The notes under the pieces were generated by a model that made no database searches, was not told the DNA's origin, and saw nothing but the letters and a program-made list of their open reading frames with translations. A DNA stretch of 64,000 nt, taken from assembly GCF_016906535.1 (NCBI RefSeq), contig NC_057372.1:3205501-3269500 (forward strand). The letters are read 5' to 3'. Shown here piece after piece: positions 44,001-53,276 of this stretch. The position numbers were made by a program, and so were the translations under genes. Positions within the stretch are counted from its first letter, which is position 1; each line of letters opens with the position of its first letter. This stretch comes from Rhizoctonia solani. Its lineage: Eukaryota > Basidiomycota > Agaricomycetes > Cantharellales > Ceratobasidiaceae.

Positions 44001-45026
44001 GAAATGCTGAAAGGCGGCAGGGGCGTTTGTCAAGCCAAAGGTCATGACCAGGGATTTGTAGAGGCCGTACTTGGTTTGGAATGCTGTTTTCCATTCATCA
44101 CCTTCTTTAACACGGACATTGTTGTAACCCCATCTTAGGTCTAGTTTGGTGAAGACCTTGGCGCCGCGGAGCTGGGCCATGAGGTCATCCGGACGGGGTA
44201 GCAGGTACACGTTCTTCTTTGTCCGGTTATTGAGACGGCGGTAGTCAACAACCAATCGGCGAGAGCCATCCTTTTTTGGAACGAACATAACGGGGGAGCT
44301 AATTGAGGATTTGCTAGGACGGATCTTCCCTGCTTTCAACTCGTCCCTGAGCCAATCCTTGAGAGTGGCGGATTTGGCGTCCGTCATGCTGTATAGGGGA
44401 GAGTTCAGGGGACCCTCTTCTGTGAGCTCAATCCCAATATCGTAGTGCCTATGGGGGGGAAGCTTGTTGAATTCTTCCTCTCCAAATACCTTGGCGTATC
44501 TATGGTATTTGGAGGGTACTCCTTCAAGGGGATTCTGATCAGCTTCCTCCTCCTCAGCAATGGCCACGTGTTCCGGTGGTGTATGGGGAAAGGAGAGGGT
44601 TTGTGCGTTCCAATCAATTTCTGGATTGTGTGCGTCCAGCCATTTCAATCCCAAGATGGCGGCGTGAGACCCTGTGTTGCATATAAGGAAGGTCTCAGTC
44701 ATTTTTTTGCCATCAAGGGAGAAAGTCAGGTTAGCCTTCTTCCAGATTTTTCCGGCCTGGGGGCTTGACCCATTGAGCATAGTGACAGTGCGGGGTGAAG
44801 GGAGATCTATGAGGGGAAGGCGGAGTGATTCCGCGGTACGAGGGTGAAGGAAAGAAGATGTTGCGCCTGAGTCTATCAGGACTTCTAAATGTTCCGCTTG
44901 TTTCTCTGGCTTAATTGAAATCGTGAAGAGTGGGGATATTCTATTGTTACTATTTGATATATTACAGATTTCAACAAGCCCAGAGTCCTTGGGGTCCTTG
45001 CGCGCGGCAGCAGGTACCCTTACTCT
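41037..45026 (-). pseudogene. pol: Element 5 Pol, interrupted by solo LTR-B at 41949-42495
   Basis: Without the LTR and one CCGTG copy the frame would be 1145 codons, exactly as in elements 1 and 2. Protease (VLIDSGATSSFLHP), RT YLDD, RNase H, integrase HHCC and DDE (SYDMIVDLP, SDRGRVF, QTERVN) and chromodomain (EEYEVEGITD, VKWKGYGSEENTWEP) all look undamaged. The insertion falls in the integrase core between WKRHG and MPEKT and must inactivate the protein. -1 frame to gag; stop inside the 3' LTR. Confidence 0.92.
41949..42495 (+). repeat. Solo LTR-B in element 5 integrase (innermost layer)
   Basis: 547 bp, TGTTATAACCTCC...GGTGTACGACA, flanked by CCGTG (41944-41948 and 42496-42500). Unusually CpG-rich for LTR-B, fitting the youngest insertion in the nest. 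Confidence 0.95.
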
Positions 45027-45032
45027 TTTCCC
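44984..45032 (-). promoter_or_regulatory. -1 frameshift signal (element 5)
   Basis: GGGAAAA at 45026-45032 (minus), spacer GAGTAA with the gag stop, then GGGT-A-CCT pairing with AGGACCC (7 bp, loop 13). Confidence 0.75.
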
Positions 45033-46372
45033 AATTGGTACTCAGAGTCTTTGCCGATTTTGGCGGCTTCCTTGGCTTTCCCCTTGTCCTCAATAGGGGT
45101 AGCCTTCCAGCCCGTGCGGCATTCCGCAAACTTGTGGCCCATTTTGCCGCATTTGATGCAAGCGCCTGCGGCGCGGCGGCGGTTACGCTCCTCCTCCGAC
45201 ACAAAGTTGGGGTTGTCAGAGAGTTTCTTCGAACCGGTTGTGGATTGGCCGGTACTTGTCCCCCTTGCGGGGTTGGATGGTCTGCTAGACTTATTATCCC
45301 TTGGTGGGTGGCTAGCTTGCTCTTCGCGGAGAGCGTTGTCAATGACGAGTGCTGCATTTTGCAGCTCAAGAAGTGTGCGGGGGCGGTGCTTGCGGGTTGC
45401 GATTTGGCGGCTGACCTCCCAGTGGAGGCCGCGGGCAAACTGGCCTCGAAGGGCCGCGTCGTTCCAGTCCAGTTCCATTGCTAGGGTTCTGAACTTTGTG
45501 ATATAGTCCGCGCATGTGCCGGACTGGGTGAGGGAGGTGATCTTCCGCTCGGCGGCCCTTGTGGCATCAGGGTCACCAAATGCCGCCAAAAATTCCGTCT
45601 TGAATCCTTCAACCGTTTGAATAATGGCTTGGTGTGAGCCGAGCTGGTCAAGGTGAGGGTGGGCCCAGGCCCCAGCGGTGTCCTTCATATTCATCAAGAG
45701 GAAGGATAAGACCTCTTGATCGGTGGGGAACATACGCAAGTTGAGACGGGTCCAGGCTAGCATCCGAGTTAGCCACTGCTTTGCCTCGCTCCCTATTTTG
45801 CCTGTGTAGGCATCGGGGTGGTCAACCTTGACCGGAGCGGGGTAGGCGGCAACTGGAGCTGGAGGTGGAGGGGCGGCTGTCCCGATTGGGGATTGGAGAC
45901 GCGGAGATGGAGGGGGAGATGGGACTTGCGGGGGTGCTGCTCGGACGGGGGTAGGCTGGGCGAAGGCAGGAAGCCCCTTGGATGATTCGGGCCAGAATGA
46001 GACCCGACTAGTCGATCCAATAGGGTCGGCTTTTGATAAGGGGCGTGGCGTTGCTTCCACGGCCGGGGGCTTGGTGTCTTCAGGGGTTCGTGGCCCGTGG
46101 AGTTGGAGGCTTCTAAGCCCATCCTTGACAGTATTGACGGCTTGAGAGATGTTCTCAAGGTTGGTACGGGCTTCGACCCCTGCTTCTCGGACTTCTTCCA
46201 CTTTCCGCTTGAGGTTCTCGACTTGGCCAAGGAGGCCAAGGAGGAGGCGGGTAATCCGCTCGAGGGAGACTTCCCCAAGTTCAACATAGGGGGTTGGCGG
46301 AAATTGGGGTTCCAGCTCCCCTTGATCGATTGGGGAGCGGGTTTGAGAGGTTGGCCGGGAGCAGGTTGCCAT
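45020..46372 (-). CDS. gag: Element 5 Gag (capsid-nucleocapsid)
   Basis: 450 aa from ATG 46372 (MATCSRPTSQ), chosen because the MAT start is shared with the other family A copies. The N-terminal region has a helical heptad-like stretch (GQVENLKRKVEEVREAG) that may form a coiled coil. It is followed by a Pro-rich linker, a capsid fold from VKVDHPDAYTGKIGSEAKQW, and zinc knuckle CIKCGKMGHKFAEC. The C-terminus differs from elements 1 and 2 (EDKGKAKEAAKIGKDSEYQ), marking a subfamily shared with elements 3 and 4. Open to TAA 45020-45022. Confidence 0.93.
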   Translation of the reverse strand: MATCSRPTSQTRSPIDQGELEPQFPPTPYVELGEVSLERITRLLLGLLGQVENLKRKVEEVREAGVEARTNLENISQAVNTVKDGLRSLQLHGPRTPEDTKPPAVEATPRPLSKADPIGSTSRVSFWPESSKGLPAFAQPTPVRAAPPQVPSPPPSPRLQSPIGTAAPPPPAPVAAYPAPVKVDHPDAYTGKIGSEAKQWLTRMLAWTRLNLRMFPTDQEVLSFLLMNMKDTAGAWAHPHLDQLGSHQAIIQTVEGFKTEFLAAFGDPDATRAAERKITSLTQSGTCADYITKFRTLAMELDWNDAALRGQFARGLHWEVSRQIATRKHRPRTLLELQNAALVIDNALREEQASHPPRDNKSSRPSNPARGTSTGQSTTGSKKLSDNPNFVSEEERNRRRAAGACIKCGKMGHKFAECRTGWKATPIEDKGKAKEAAKIGKDSEYQLGKE

Positions 46373-46855
46373 GGAATGTGTCGGCGGATAGGAGCGGCCA
46401 GCGTGGGAAGATGCCCGGGATGAGGAGCGAGTGGGGGTGCGCGAGGTAATGGTGGGCAAGTGAGGGGGAGTGGAGGCTGTGTAGCCGGGATGCCTATATC
46501 AGGACTTATGAGCGCTTGACTACTCGAACGCTAAACCTCTGCGTCAAACGACCTAGCGTTGGACAGTAAGTGCTACTAATTACAGCCGTGGACGGGCGTA
46601 ATGTAGAGTCTAGTCTCTGCAAGCGGGTGTATCTGCTGTCTGAGGTTGCTGGTAGAAGGTGCGGCAACCGTGGGTATGCGGACGATAGTGGTATTCTGCC
46701 TTATAGCAATTCGCTACTACGTGGGGGTGGGGGACTTTTGATTATTCTGTCCCACAAGGTGGCCCCAATCACGTGATTTTGCTTGTGCTAGTACAGGTAC
46801 CCTTCTTGTTTGTCGGTTCTTAGTGGTGGGTACAAAACGGTTTGCAACCAACGTA

Positions 46856-46868
46856 AGGTCGATTACCT
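46856..46868 (-). other. Element 5 self-primer binding segment
   Basis: AGGTAATCGACCT (minus). The R start in the same element's 5' LTR (47128-47140) reads AGGTCGATTACCT: a 13/13 match. Both sides differ from element 2 at the same pair. Confidence 0.72.
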
Positions 46869-46870
46869 AG

Positions 46871-47462
46871 TGTCCTAGACGTCCGTTAGGGCGTTGAGGG
46901 GGATGGCGCTTGTGGCCGCGGAGTACAAATGAGAAGAGTTGCTTAAGGCGACGACGAACCTAGCTACGGCGACGAGCAACTATCCTACGACGACAAGACC
47001 GCTTAAGGCGGCGACGAGCTATCTAAGTACAGCAATGAAGCCGCTTAAGGCGGTGTAGGCGATCTAAGTAGCTAACTAGTATTTACTGGGCTGTAGGGCC
47101 CTTGTACACTGAGTGGGATGCAACAAGAGGTAATCGACCTGGGTGTTACCATGGTCGGTTGGCCTCCTTATATATTACAAAGGTGGGCTAATTACAAATA
47201 CAATATATGCAATACTATAACCAATAAGAACCCCGATCCGCAGTCGGCCTTACTCATGCATACGTGTCACTGACGTGTCATAGTGATGTCATCAGGTGGA
47301 GGTGGCTACGTATGCTGAGGTAAGCGCGGATGGGGACGTGGCTTGGCGCTTAGCGTATGATATAAGCGCCGAAGTCACGTGATCGAAAATGTCGTCCGTT
47401 TGCCTTTGTTTAAATTCGAGAAAATGGGAATAAATTCCCTGGTATCAACTGTGTCTACGACA
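46871..47462 (-). repeat. Element 5 5' LTR (family A)
   Basis: 592 bp, TGTCCTAGACG...TCTACGACA. Confidence 0.94.
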
Positions 47463-48873
47463 CTATGCCAATGTTGTAGTGCCTGTGGGGAGGAAGTTTG
47501 TTGAATTCTTCTTCTCCAAATACTTTAGCATATTGATGGTACTTGGAGTCCTTGCCAATTTTGGCGGTTTCCTTAGCCTTCCCCTTATCCTCAATAGGGG
47601 TGGCTTTCCAGCCCATGCGGCATTCCGCAAACTTGTGGCCCATTTTTCTGCATTTGATACAGGCGCCAGCGGCGCAGCGGCGGTTTTGTTCTTCCTCCAA
47701 TACAAAGTTGGGGTTGTTGGAGAGCTTCCTTGATCCGGTAGTTGGCTGACCAGTACTCGTCCCCCTTGCGGGGTTGGATGGTTTGCTAGGCTTACTGTCC
47801 CTTGGCGGGTGGCTAGCACGCTCTTTGCGGAGAGCGTTGTCAATGATGAGTGCTGCATTTTGCAGCTCAAGGAGTGTATGAGGGCGGTGCTTGCGGGTTG
47901 CTATCTGTTGGCTAACCTCCCAGTGGAGGCCTTGGGCAAATTGACCTTGGAGGGCCACGTCATTCCAGTCCAGTTCCATAGCTAAGGTTCTGAACTTTGT
48001 GATATAGTCTGCGCATGTGCCGGACTGGGTGAGGGTGGTAATTTTCCGCTTGGCAGCCCTTGTGGCGTCAGGGTTGCCAAATGCTGCCAGGAATTCCGTT
48101 TTAAATTCCTCAACGGTTTGGATGATGGCCCGGTGTGATCCAAGCTGGTCAAGGTGTGGGTGGGCCCAAGCTCCGGCAGAGTCCTTCATGTTCATCAAGA
48201 GGAAGGAGAGAACCTCTTGGTTGGTGGGGAACATCCGCAAATTGAGGCGGGTCCAGGCTAGCATCCGGGTCAGCCATTGCTTGGCTTTGCTCCCTATTTT
48301 GCCTGTGTAGGCATTGGGGTGGTCAACCTTGACCGGAGCGGGATAGGCGGCGACTGGAGCTGGAGGTGGAGGGGCAGTTGTCCTGATCGGGGATTGGAGA
48401 TGTGGAGATGGAGGGGGAGATGGGACTTGCGGGGGAGCGGCTCTTCTTGGGGTTGGCTGAGCCAGGCTGGGGAGGGCCTTGGATGCTTCTGACCAGAAGG
48501 GGGCCCCACTAGCCAATCCAATAGGCTTGGCTTTTGGTAAGGGGCGTGGCGTTTCTTCCACAACCTTGGCTTGGGGTCCTTTGGGTGTGCAGGGACCATG
48601 GGATTGAAGGGACCTAAGCCCATCCTTGACAACATCAACGGTTTGAGAGATGTTCTTGACGTTTGTCTGGGTCTTGATTCCAGCTTCCTTGATTTTGGCA
48701 ATTTCTTGCTCAAGGCGTTTGACTTGGCCAAGGAGGCCAAGGAGGAGCTGTGTGACTTGTTCAAGGGATACCTTGCCATATTTGACAGAGGTGGTTGACG
48801 GAAGTGCGGGTTCCATGTATCCCTGATCAAAGGGGGATTGGGCTCAAGAGGCTGTCCTGGAGTGGGTAGCCAT
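47463..48873 (-). pseudogene. gag: Element 4 Gag fused in frame to Pol (protease deleted)
   Basis: From ATG 48873 (MATHSRTAS) a TGA stops translation after nine codons; the frame is then open. It carries the capsid region (VKVDHPNAYTGKIGSKAKQW) and an altered zinc knuckle (CIKCRKMGHKFAEC). At about 47537-47548 the sequence jumps from gag (AKIGKDSK) straight into pol (YHQYAKVFGEEEFNKL), then across element 5 into RT. The slippery site, gag stop and whole protease are missing. Gag and Pol are therefore one continuous frame here, unlike all sister copies. Confidence 0.88.
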
Positions 48874-49371
48874 GGTTGGTTGTGGGTAGGAGCGGCCAGC
48901 GTGAGAGGAGGCCCGCAAAGAAGAGCGCGTGGGGGTACGCAAGGTAATGGTGGGCAATTGGGAGTGATGGGGGCTATGTAGCCAGGGGTGCCTATATCAG
49001 GACTTATGGGGCGCTTTATTGTTCTGGCGCTAAGAGTCTGCGTCAACCGCCTAGCGTTGGACAGTCCCTTCAACTAATCAACAGCCGTGAGCGGGCGTGA
49101 TGTAGAGCGGGCTTTCTGCAAGCGGGTGGATCTGCTGATTGACTCTGCTGACAATTGGTGCGGTGACCAGTGGTATGCAGGCAATAGGGATAGCCTGCCT
49201 TATAGCAATTTGCTACTACGTGGGACCAACAGCTCTTTGATTATTCCAGCTGAAAGGGGAGTCCAATCACGTGTTTTTGCTCATGCTAGTACAGGTATCC
49301 TTCTTGGGGGTTGAGACTTAGTAGTAGTGGGTGCAGAACGGTTTGCAACTGACGTAAGGTTGATTACCTAG
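48874..49371 (-). other. Element 4 5' leader with primer-binding segment (49357-49369)
   Basis: About 500 bp resembling the leaders of elements 1 and 5. AGGTAATCAACCT at 49357-49369; the corresponding LTR segment now has two mismatches, fitting decay. Confidence 0.65.
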
Positions 49372-49941
49372 TGTCCTAGATGTCCTTAAGGGGCGTTGAG
49401 GTAGCAGGCGCTTGTGGCCATATAGAACTAAGTACAAACCGTGTAAGGCGGCAAGGGGTCTACCTACGACAACAAACTAACTAACTACAGCAACTAGACG
49501 CTATAAGGCGTTGACAATCTACCTAAGTACAGTGAGGACAACGCTTACGGCGTGTATCTAAGTGTTTGCTGGCTGTAAGGCCTTGTACAGTGGGTGGAGT
49601 GCAACAAGAGGTAATTGACCTGGGTGTTACCATGGTTGGTTGTCCTCCTTATATTACAGAGCTACCTAATTACAAATACAACTATATGCAATACCGTATC
49701 AAATAAGAACCCCAATCCGCAGTTGGCCTTACTCATGCATACGTGTCACTGACGTGTCATAGTGATGTCATCAGGTGGAGGTGGCTACGTATGCTGAGGT
49801 AAGCATGGATGGGGACGTGGCTTGGCGCTTTGTGTATGATATAAGTGCCAAGATCACGTGATTGAAAATGTTGTCCGTTTGCCTTTGTTTAAATCCGAGA
49901 AAATGGGAATAAATTCCCTGGTATTGAGTGTGTCTACAACA
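49372..49941 (-). repeat. Element 4 5' LTR (family A)
   Basis: 570 bp, TGTCCTAGATG...TCTACAACA, followed by the GTAAC duplication. Confidence 0.94.
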
Positions 49942-51517
49942 GTAACCAGTTATCTGGAGCCCTCTGGCTCAATATGGCACCCATTGCTACACCCAATGCA
50001 TTGGTCTCAAGATAGTAAGGGAGTTTTGGGTTGGAATGAATCAGGACTGGGCTTCTGGTAACCAAGGCTTTTAACTCCTGGAATGCTTCTTCCTCCAAGT
50101 TACCCCATGACCAGGGGGTCTTTCTTTGTGAGGTTATGGAGAGGCTGTGCTACTGAGCTAAAATTGGGAATAAAACAGTGGAGGTAGTTGACAAAGCCAA
50201 GGAAGGCCTGGGTTTGCTTGATGGTCCTAGGCATGGGCCATGAGGTGATGGCTTCAATCTTTTTCTGGTCCATTGAAAAACCTGCTGGGGAAATGACAAT
50301 ACCCAAGTAGTCCACTGTGGTAACATGGAAGTGGCACTTGGACAGTTTACAGAATAGCTGGTTTGCCATGAGCCTTGAAAGCACCTCCCTGATGTGACCT
50401 GGATGTTCTTCTGGTTTTTCAGAAAAGATCAAGATATTGTCCAGGTATATAACTACAGTGATGTCAATCAAATCCCTGAAGAGGTTGTTCATGAAGTGTT
50501 GAAACGCAGCTGGAGCATTTGTAAGTCCAAAGGGCATAACTAGGTATTCAAATAAGCCATATTTGGTCCTGAAGGCTGTTTCCATTTGTCACCCTCTTTG
50601 ATCTGTATGTTGTTATAACCCCACTGTAAGTCCAGTTTGGTGAAGATCTTGGCGTGCCTAAGTTTAGCCATAAGGTTGTCCTGCCTGGGGAGCGGGTAGA
50701 CATTTTTGTGGGTGATGTCATTCAACTTCCAATAATCCACTACCAGCCTTAAAGATCTATCAGCCTTTTTTACAAACATGACAGGAGTGCTGGCAGATGA
50801 GGTACTGGGCTGTATTTTGCCTGTAGCCAGTTCCTTGTCTATGTGTTGCTTCAGTGCCTTGGATTCTGCGTCTGTCATGCTGTAGATTGGTCCAGGGGAG
50901 AGTTTGGTGTCCAATACAAGGTCAATTGCAATGTTGTACTCCCTGTGTGGAGGTAGGGTCTTGAATTCTTCTTTGCCAAAGATCTTGGCAAACTCATGGT
51001 ATTGAGTGGGCAGATCAGCCAAAGGATCTGGATCTGCTTCTTCTTCCAAGGCAATTTGAACTTGTTTGGGGAATGTAACTAGTCCCTGTTGCCAGTTGAT
51101 GAGGGGAGTTTCTGCTGTTAGCCATATCATGCCTAGGATTGCCTGGGTGTTGCCTATTGGGCAAACAAGGAAAGGGATGGAATGTGTATGGCCATTGGCC
51201 AAGACTGCAAGTTGAACCTGGTGCCATATGCAACCAGTCTGTGAAATTGTACCATCTAACATCCTCACAACTTGTGGATTTTTGAGCTGGGATTTTGGGA
51301 TTTTGAGCTTTTCTACTAGGCCCAGAGAGATAAAGTTGGAGGTAGCTCCTGAATCTATCAGGGTTTTGACAGGTTCCACCAAGGAGTTTTGCACATGTAG
51401 ATCAATAAAGAGTAGGGGGTGTTTATTGGAGTCCAAAGCAATAGATACAAATTTGGAAACTTCTACAGGTACATTGTTGGGGACCAAGGGTTTGGCGGTA
51501 ATCCTTGGCCTTACTCT
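49942..51517 (-). pseudogene. pol: Element 7 Pol: protease and RT
   Basis: Protease TLIDSGATSNFISLG and MLDGTISQTG are followed by RT with SKALKQHIDKELATGKIQPS, LRLVVDYWKLND, LDLQWGYNN and LTNAPAAFQHF. The catalytic motif reads YLDN instead of YLDD. One-base deletions shift the frame near 50579 (GDKWK-TAF) and near 50108 (LTKK-PWSWG). The join to the RNase H part at 37043 is across element 4. Confidence 0.87.
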
Positions 51518-51523
51518 TTTCCC
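51481..51523 (-). promoter_or_regulatory. -1 frameshift signal (element 7, family B)
   Basis: GGGAAAA (51517-51523, minus), 6-nt spacer GAGTAA, then GGCCAAGG pairing with CCTTGGTC (8 bp with one G-T) over a 13-nt loop. Confidence 0.72.
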
Positions 51524-52581
51524 AACTCCTTGGCTTCTGCTACCTTGGCCATTTCTTTGATTGTGGCCTTCCACCCATTGGGACATTGTTTGATGCTGTG
51601 CCCCTTTTGGCTGCACTTGACACACAACCTTGCTGCACAGCAATGGTCCCTTTCTTCTGGTGTGATGTAGTTAGGATCCTCCAATAGGTGGACCCTGGTG
51701 GTAGTTGTGGAGGGGATGTGGCCACAGTGGCTGGGGGCTTTGCTGCCTTCTTGGGACAATTCTCACCATTCTTGCAACAGGTGTTGTCAATTTTGATGGC
51801 CACTGCAAAAATGGCCTTGAGCTCTTCAGGGACATTGTCCTTGGTGGACAAGAGCTCTTGACTTTCCAATGAAGGCTGCATGTGAATTGGGCAATATATG
51901 CCTCCTTGTTCCAGTTGAGTTCTGCAATGAGGTTACAAATTCTGTGACATATTCTGCAGTTGTGGCAGTCTGGGTGAGGGCAGCAATTTTACGCCTTGCA
52001 GCTCTTTTGGCGTCTGGATTGGCAAAGGCCTCCTTGAAGCGGGCTGCCATGGTAGGAATGGTGGTGGGGGCATTGGTCTCTCCTTTAATGATGGTCCCAA
52101 TAATGTGGAGAGCCCAGTCCACAGCTTTGTCTTCCATGTGGTATAGGATCCAGACCACCATTTGTTCCTCCTTGTTGAACTGATCCTGGTGCAGTGCCAC
52201 CCATAGTAGCATGTGGTCCAGCCATTGCATGGCCTTCTGTCCCCTGGTGTCTCCCTTATATGGGTCAGGGAGTTCCATCTTGGGTCTTTTTACACTTGAC
52301 CCAGTGTCAAAGGGGGTGAGGGAGCTAAGGCTCCTAGGCGCATCACAAGGCTCTTTTTTGGGAGTCCTCCTTGGTTCTCCTTGGTCCTCTGAGTCAAATC
52401 CTGTGCCCCTGGATGGGCAGAACAGGGCCTTGAGTCCAGGCCTAACCACTCCTGGAGTGTGGGTTTCTTCTCCTGTGTGGCCAGGAGGGGTGACAGGCCC
52501 AGTCAATGGGCCAGGCTTGCCCTGATCTTTGTCTCCAGCAAGGTTGATGGTCTCCTTGCATATGGCAAGGAGTTGTTGGGT
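51511..52581 (-). pseudogene. gag: Element 7 Gag remnant
   Basis: Family B Gag: linker TGPVTPPGHTGEETHTPGVV, capsid region from MELPDPYKGDTRGQKAMQWL, frameshift after AEYVTEF (one T missing near 51938), and an intact CCHC knuckle CVKCSQKGHSIKQC. It ends ELGKE, with the slippery GGGAAAA at 51517-51523 and a strong downstream stem. The N-terminus is cut off at 52581, where a family A LTR piece begins. Confidence 0.85.
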
Positions 52582-52788
52582 AGCCTGGGTTCACTAAGTA
52601 GTTACACTGCCTTAGGCATTGTCTCCACTGTACATACATAGCTTGCCATTGTCTTACAGTGCTTGGTCATTGTAGATAGTGGTCTTGATGTTGTAGGGTA
52701 GATACTTGCCACCTTAAGCAGTACTTACTGTACTTCCACACAGCTGTAAGCGCCTGCACCCTTGATGTCCTTACAGACATCTAGGACA
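52582..52788 (+). repeat. Element 3 3' LTR remnant (family A)
   Basis: 207 bp matching 20641-20847 almost base for base. Ends TCTAGGACA followed by the GTTAG duplication. The first 377 bp of the LTR were lost together with part of elements 3 and 7. Confidence 0.88.
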
Positions 52789-52964
52789 GTTAGCTAGCTG
52801 TTGCCTTAAGCAACTTAGTCATAGTAGTACAGCTGAGATAGTTGTTTTGCATTGTTTAGTACAGCCTTAAGTGCCTGCCATTAGCAAGTACCCAACCATA
52901 TAGTTGGTGTACAACAAAAATGTGGCTAACCAGTTGTGCATTTGGGAAGAGCAAGGATTGTTGA

Positions 52965-53276
52965 GATAAACTTGCCAAAGCAATCAACAAGAAGGACTCA
53001 ATGTTTGCCCATTCAGGCTCATCATGTAAGGCTTGAATTCATGAGTTGCTTGCACACAAAAAGGTGGCCTTTTTTTTATGCTCAGTCCTCTTGCATGTAT
53101 TAATTTTGATTTAGCTTGCAGAAACTCAAGCACTTCAGACCACAGGAGAAGGAGATGACATTGCAAATCATGTGGAGGTATGCTGCAAAAAATAACAGCT
53201 TTTCTGTTTGCATTTGATATGTCCATTAGAAAATGTGATTTGCTTGCATGTTATTGCAACAAGGAGGTATATTGGC
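52965..53276 (+). other. Host sequence downstream of the broken ORF
   Basis: 312 bp without a convincing frame. Splice-like signals (CATGTAAGG near 53025, TTTGATTTAG near 53108, GAGGTATGC near 53170) could mark further exons of the gene starting at 17378, but I cannot confirm a model. Confidence 0.3.

Larger units (their letters stand above)
40453..47462 (-). mobile_element. Element 5: family A chromovirus, intact except for a solo LTR-B in pol
   Basis: 592-bp LTRs (40453-41044 and 46871-47462), CTATG duplications (40448-40452 and 47463-47467), open gag, and pol open on both sides of the LTR-B. LTRs differ at about eight positions, all transitions. CpG-rich, so young. Confidence 0.95.
37044..49941 (-). 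mobile_element. Element 4: family A element with gag-pol deletion, split by element 5
   Basis: LTRs 37044-37615 and 49372-49941, with GTAAC duplications (37039-37043 and 49942-49946). Own sequence is about 5.9 kb. The end of gag and the protease are deleted, fusing Gag to Pol in frame; two further stops are present. Element 5 (40453-47462) lies inside its pol. Confidence 0.93.
33516..52581 (-). mobile_element. Element 7: family B Ty3/gypsy, decayed, hosting element 4
   Basis: Minus-strand element with 3' LTR at 33516-34087 and pol and gag spread over 34088-37043 and 49942-52581. The 5' LTR and gag start are missing: gag sequence runs straight into a family A LTR remnant at 52582. The left flank is AATGC; the matching duplication is lost with the deletion. 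Confidence 0.85.
20264..52788 (+). mobile_element. Element 3: old family A element carrying most of the nest
   Basis: Plus-strand element with a complete 5' LTR (20264-20847) and a 3' LTR remnant (52582-52788). The GTTAG duplications (20259-20263 and 52789-52793) enclose 32.5 kb. Own sequence is leader, gag and 5' pol; the rest is nested insertions, and a deletion removed most of pol. Strong CpG loss marks it as old. Confidence 0.85.
19824..52916 (+). repeat. Solo LTR-B split by element 3
   Basis: Left part 19824-20263 and right part 52794-52916 (plus the duplicated GTTAG) make one LTR-B. It is flanked by AAAAT at 19819-19823 and 52917-52921, 33 kb apart. It lies inside the host ORF. Confidence 0.85.
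17378..52964 (+). pseudogene. Host reading frame split by three TSD-flanked insertions (about 147 codons)
   Basis: The coding pieces are 17378-17434, 17791-17985, 19675-19823 and 52922-52964. When each insertion plus one duplication copy is discounted, they form one open frame of 148 codons including TGA (52962-52964). The removed insertions are the mini-element pair (GCTTC), a solo LTR-B (ACATC) and the LTR-B/element 3 nest (AAAAT). The ATG context is ACCATGG. The product is hydrophilic, with an acidic run (EVEEEEE) and a Trp/acidic motif (DWKPWEDRALVEEAF) after GCPPG, somewhat like an AT-hook plus Myb/SANT-like segment, but I do not recognise the family. The gene may have had introns or further exons beyond 52964. 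With about 35 kb inserted it must be inactive here. Confidence 0.55.
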
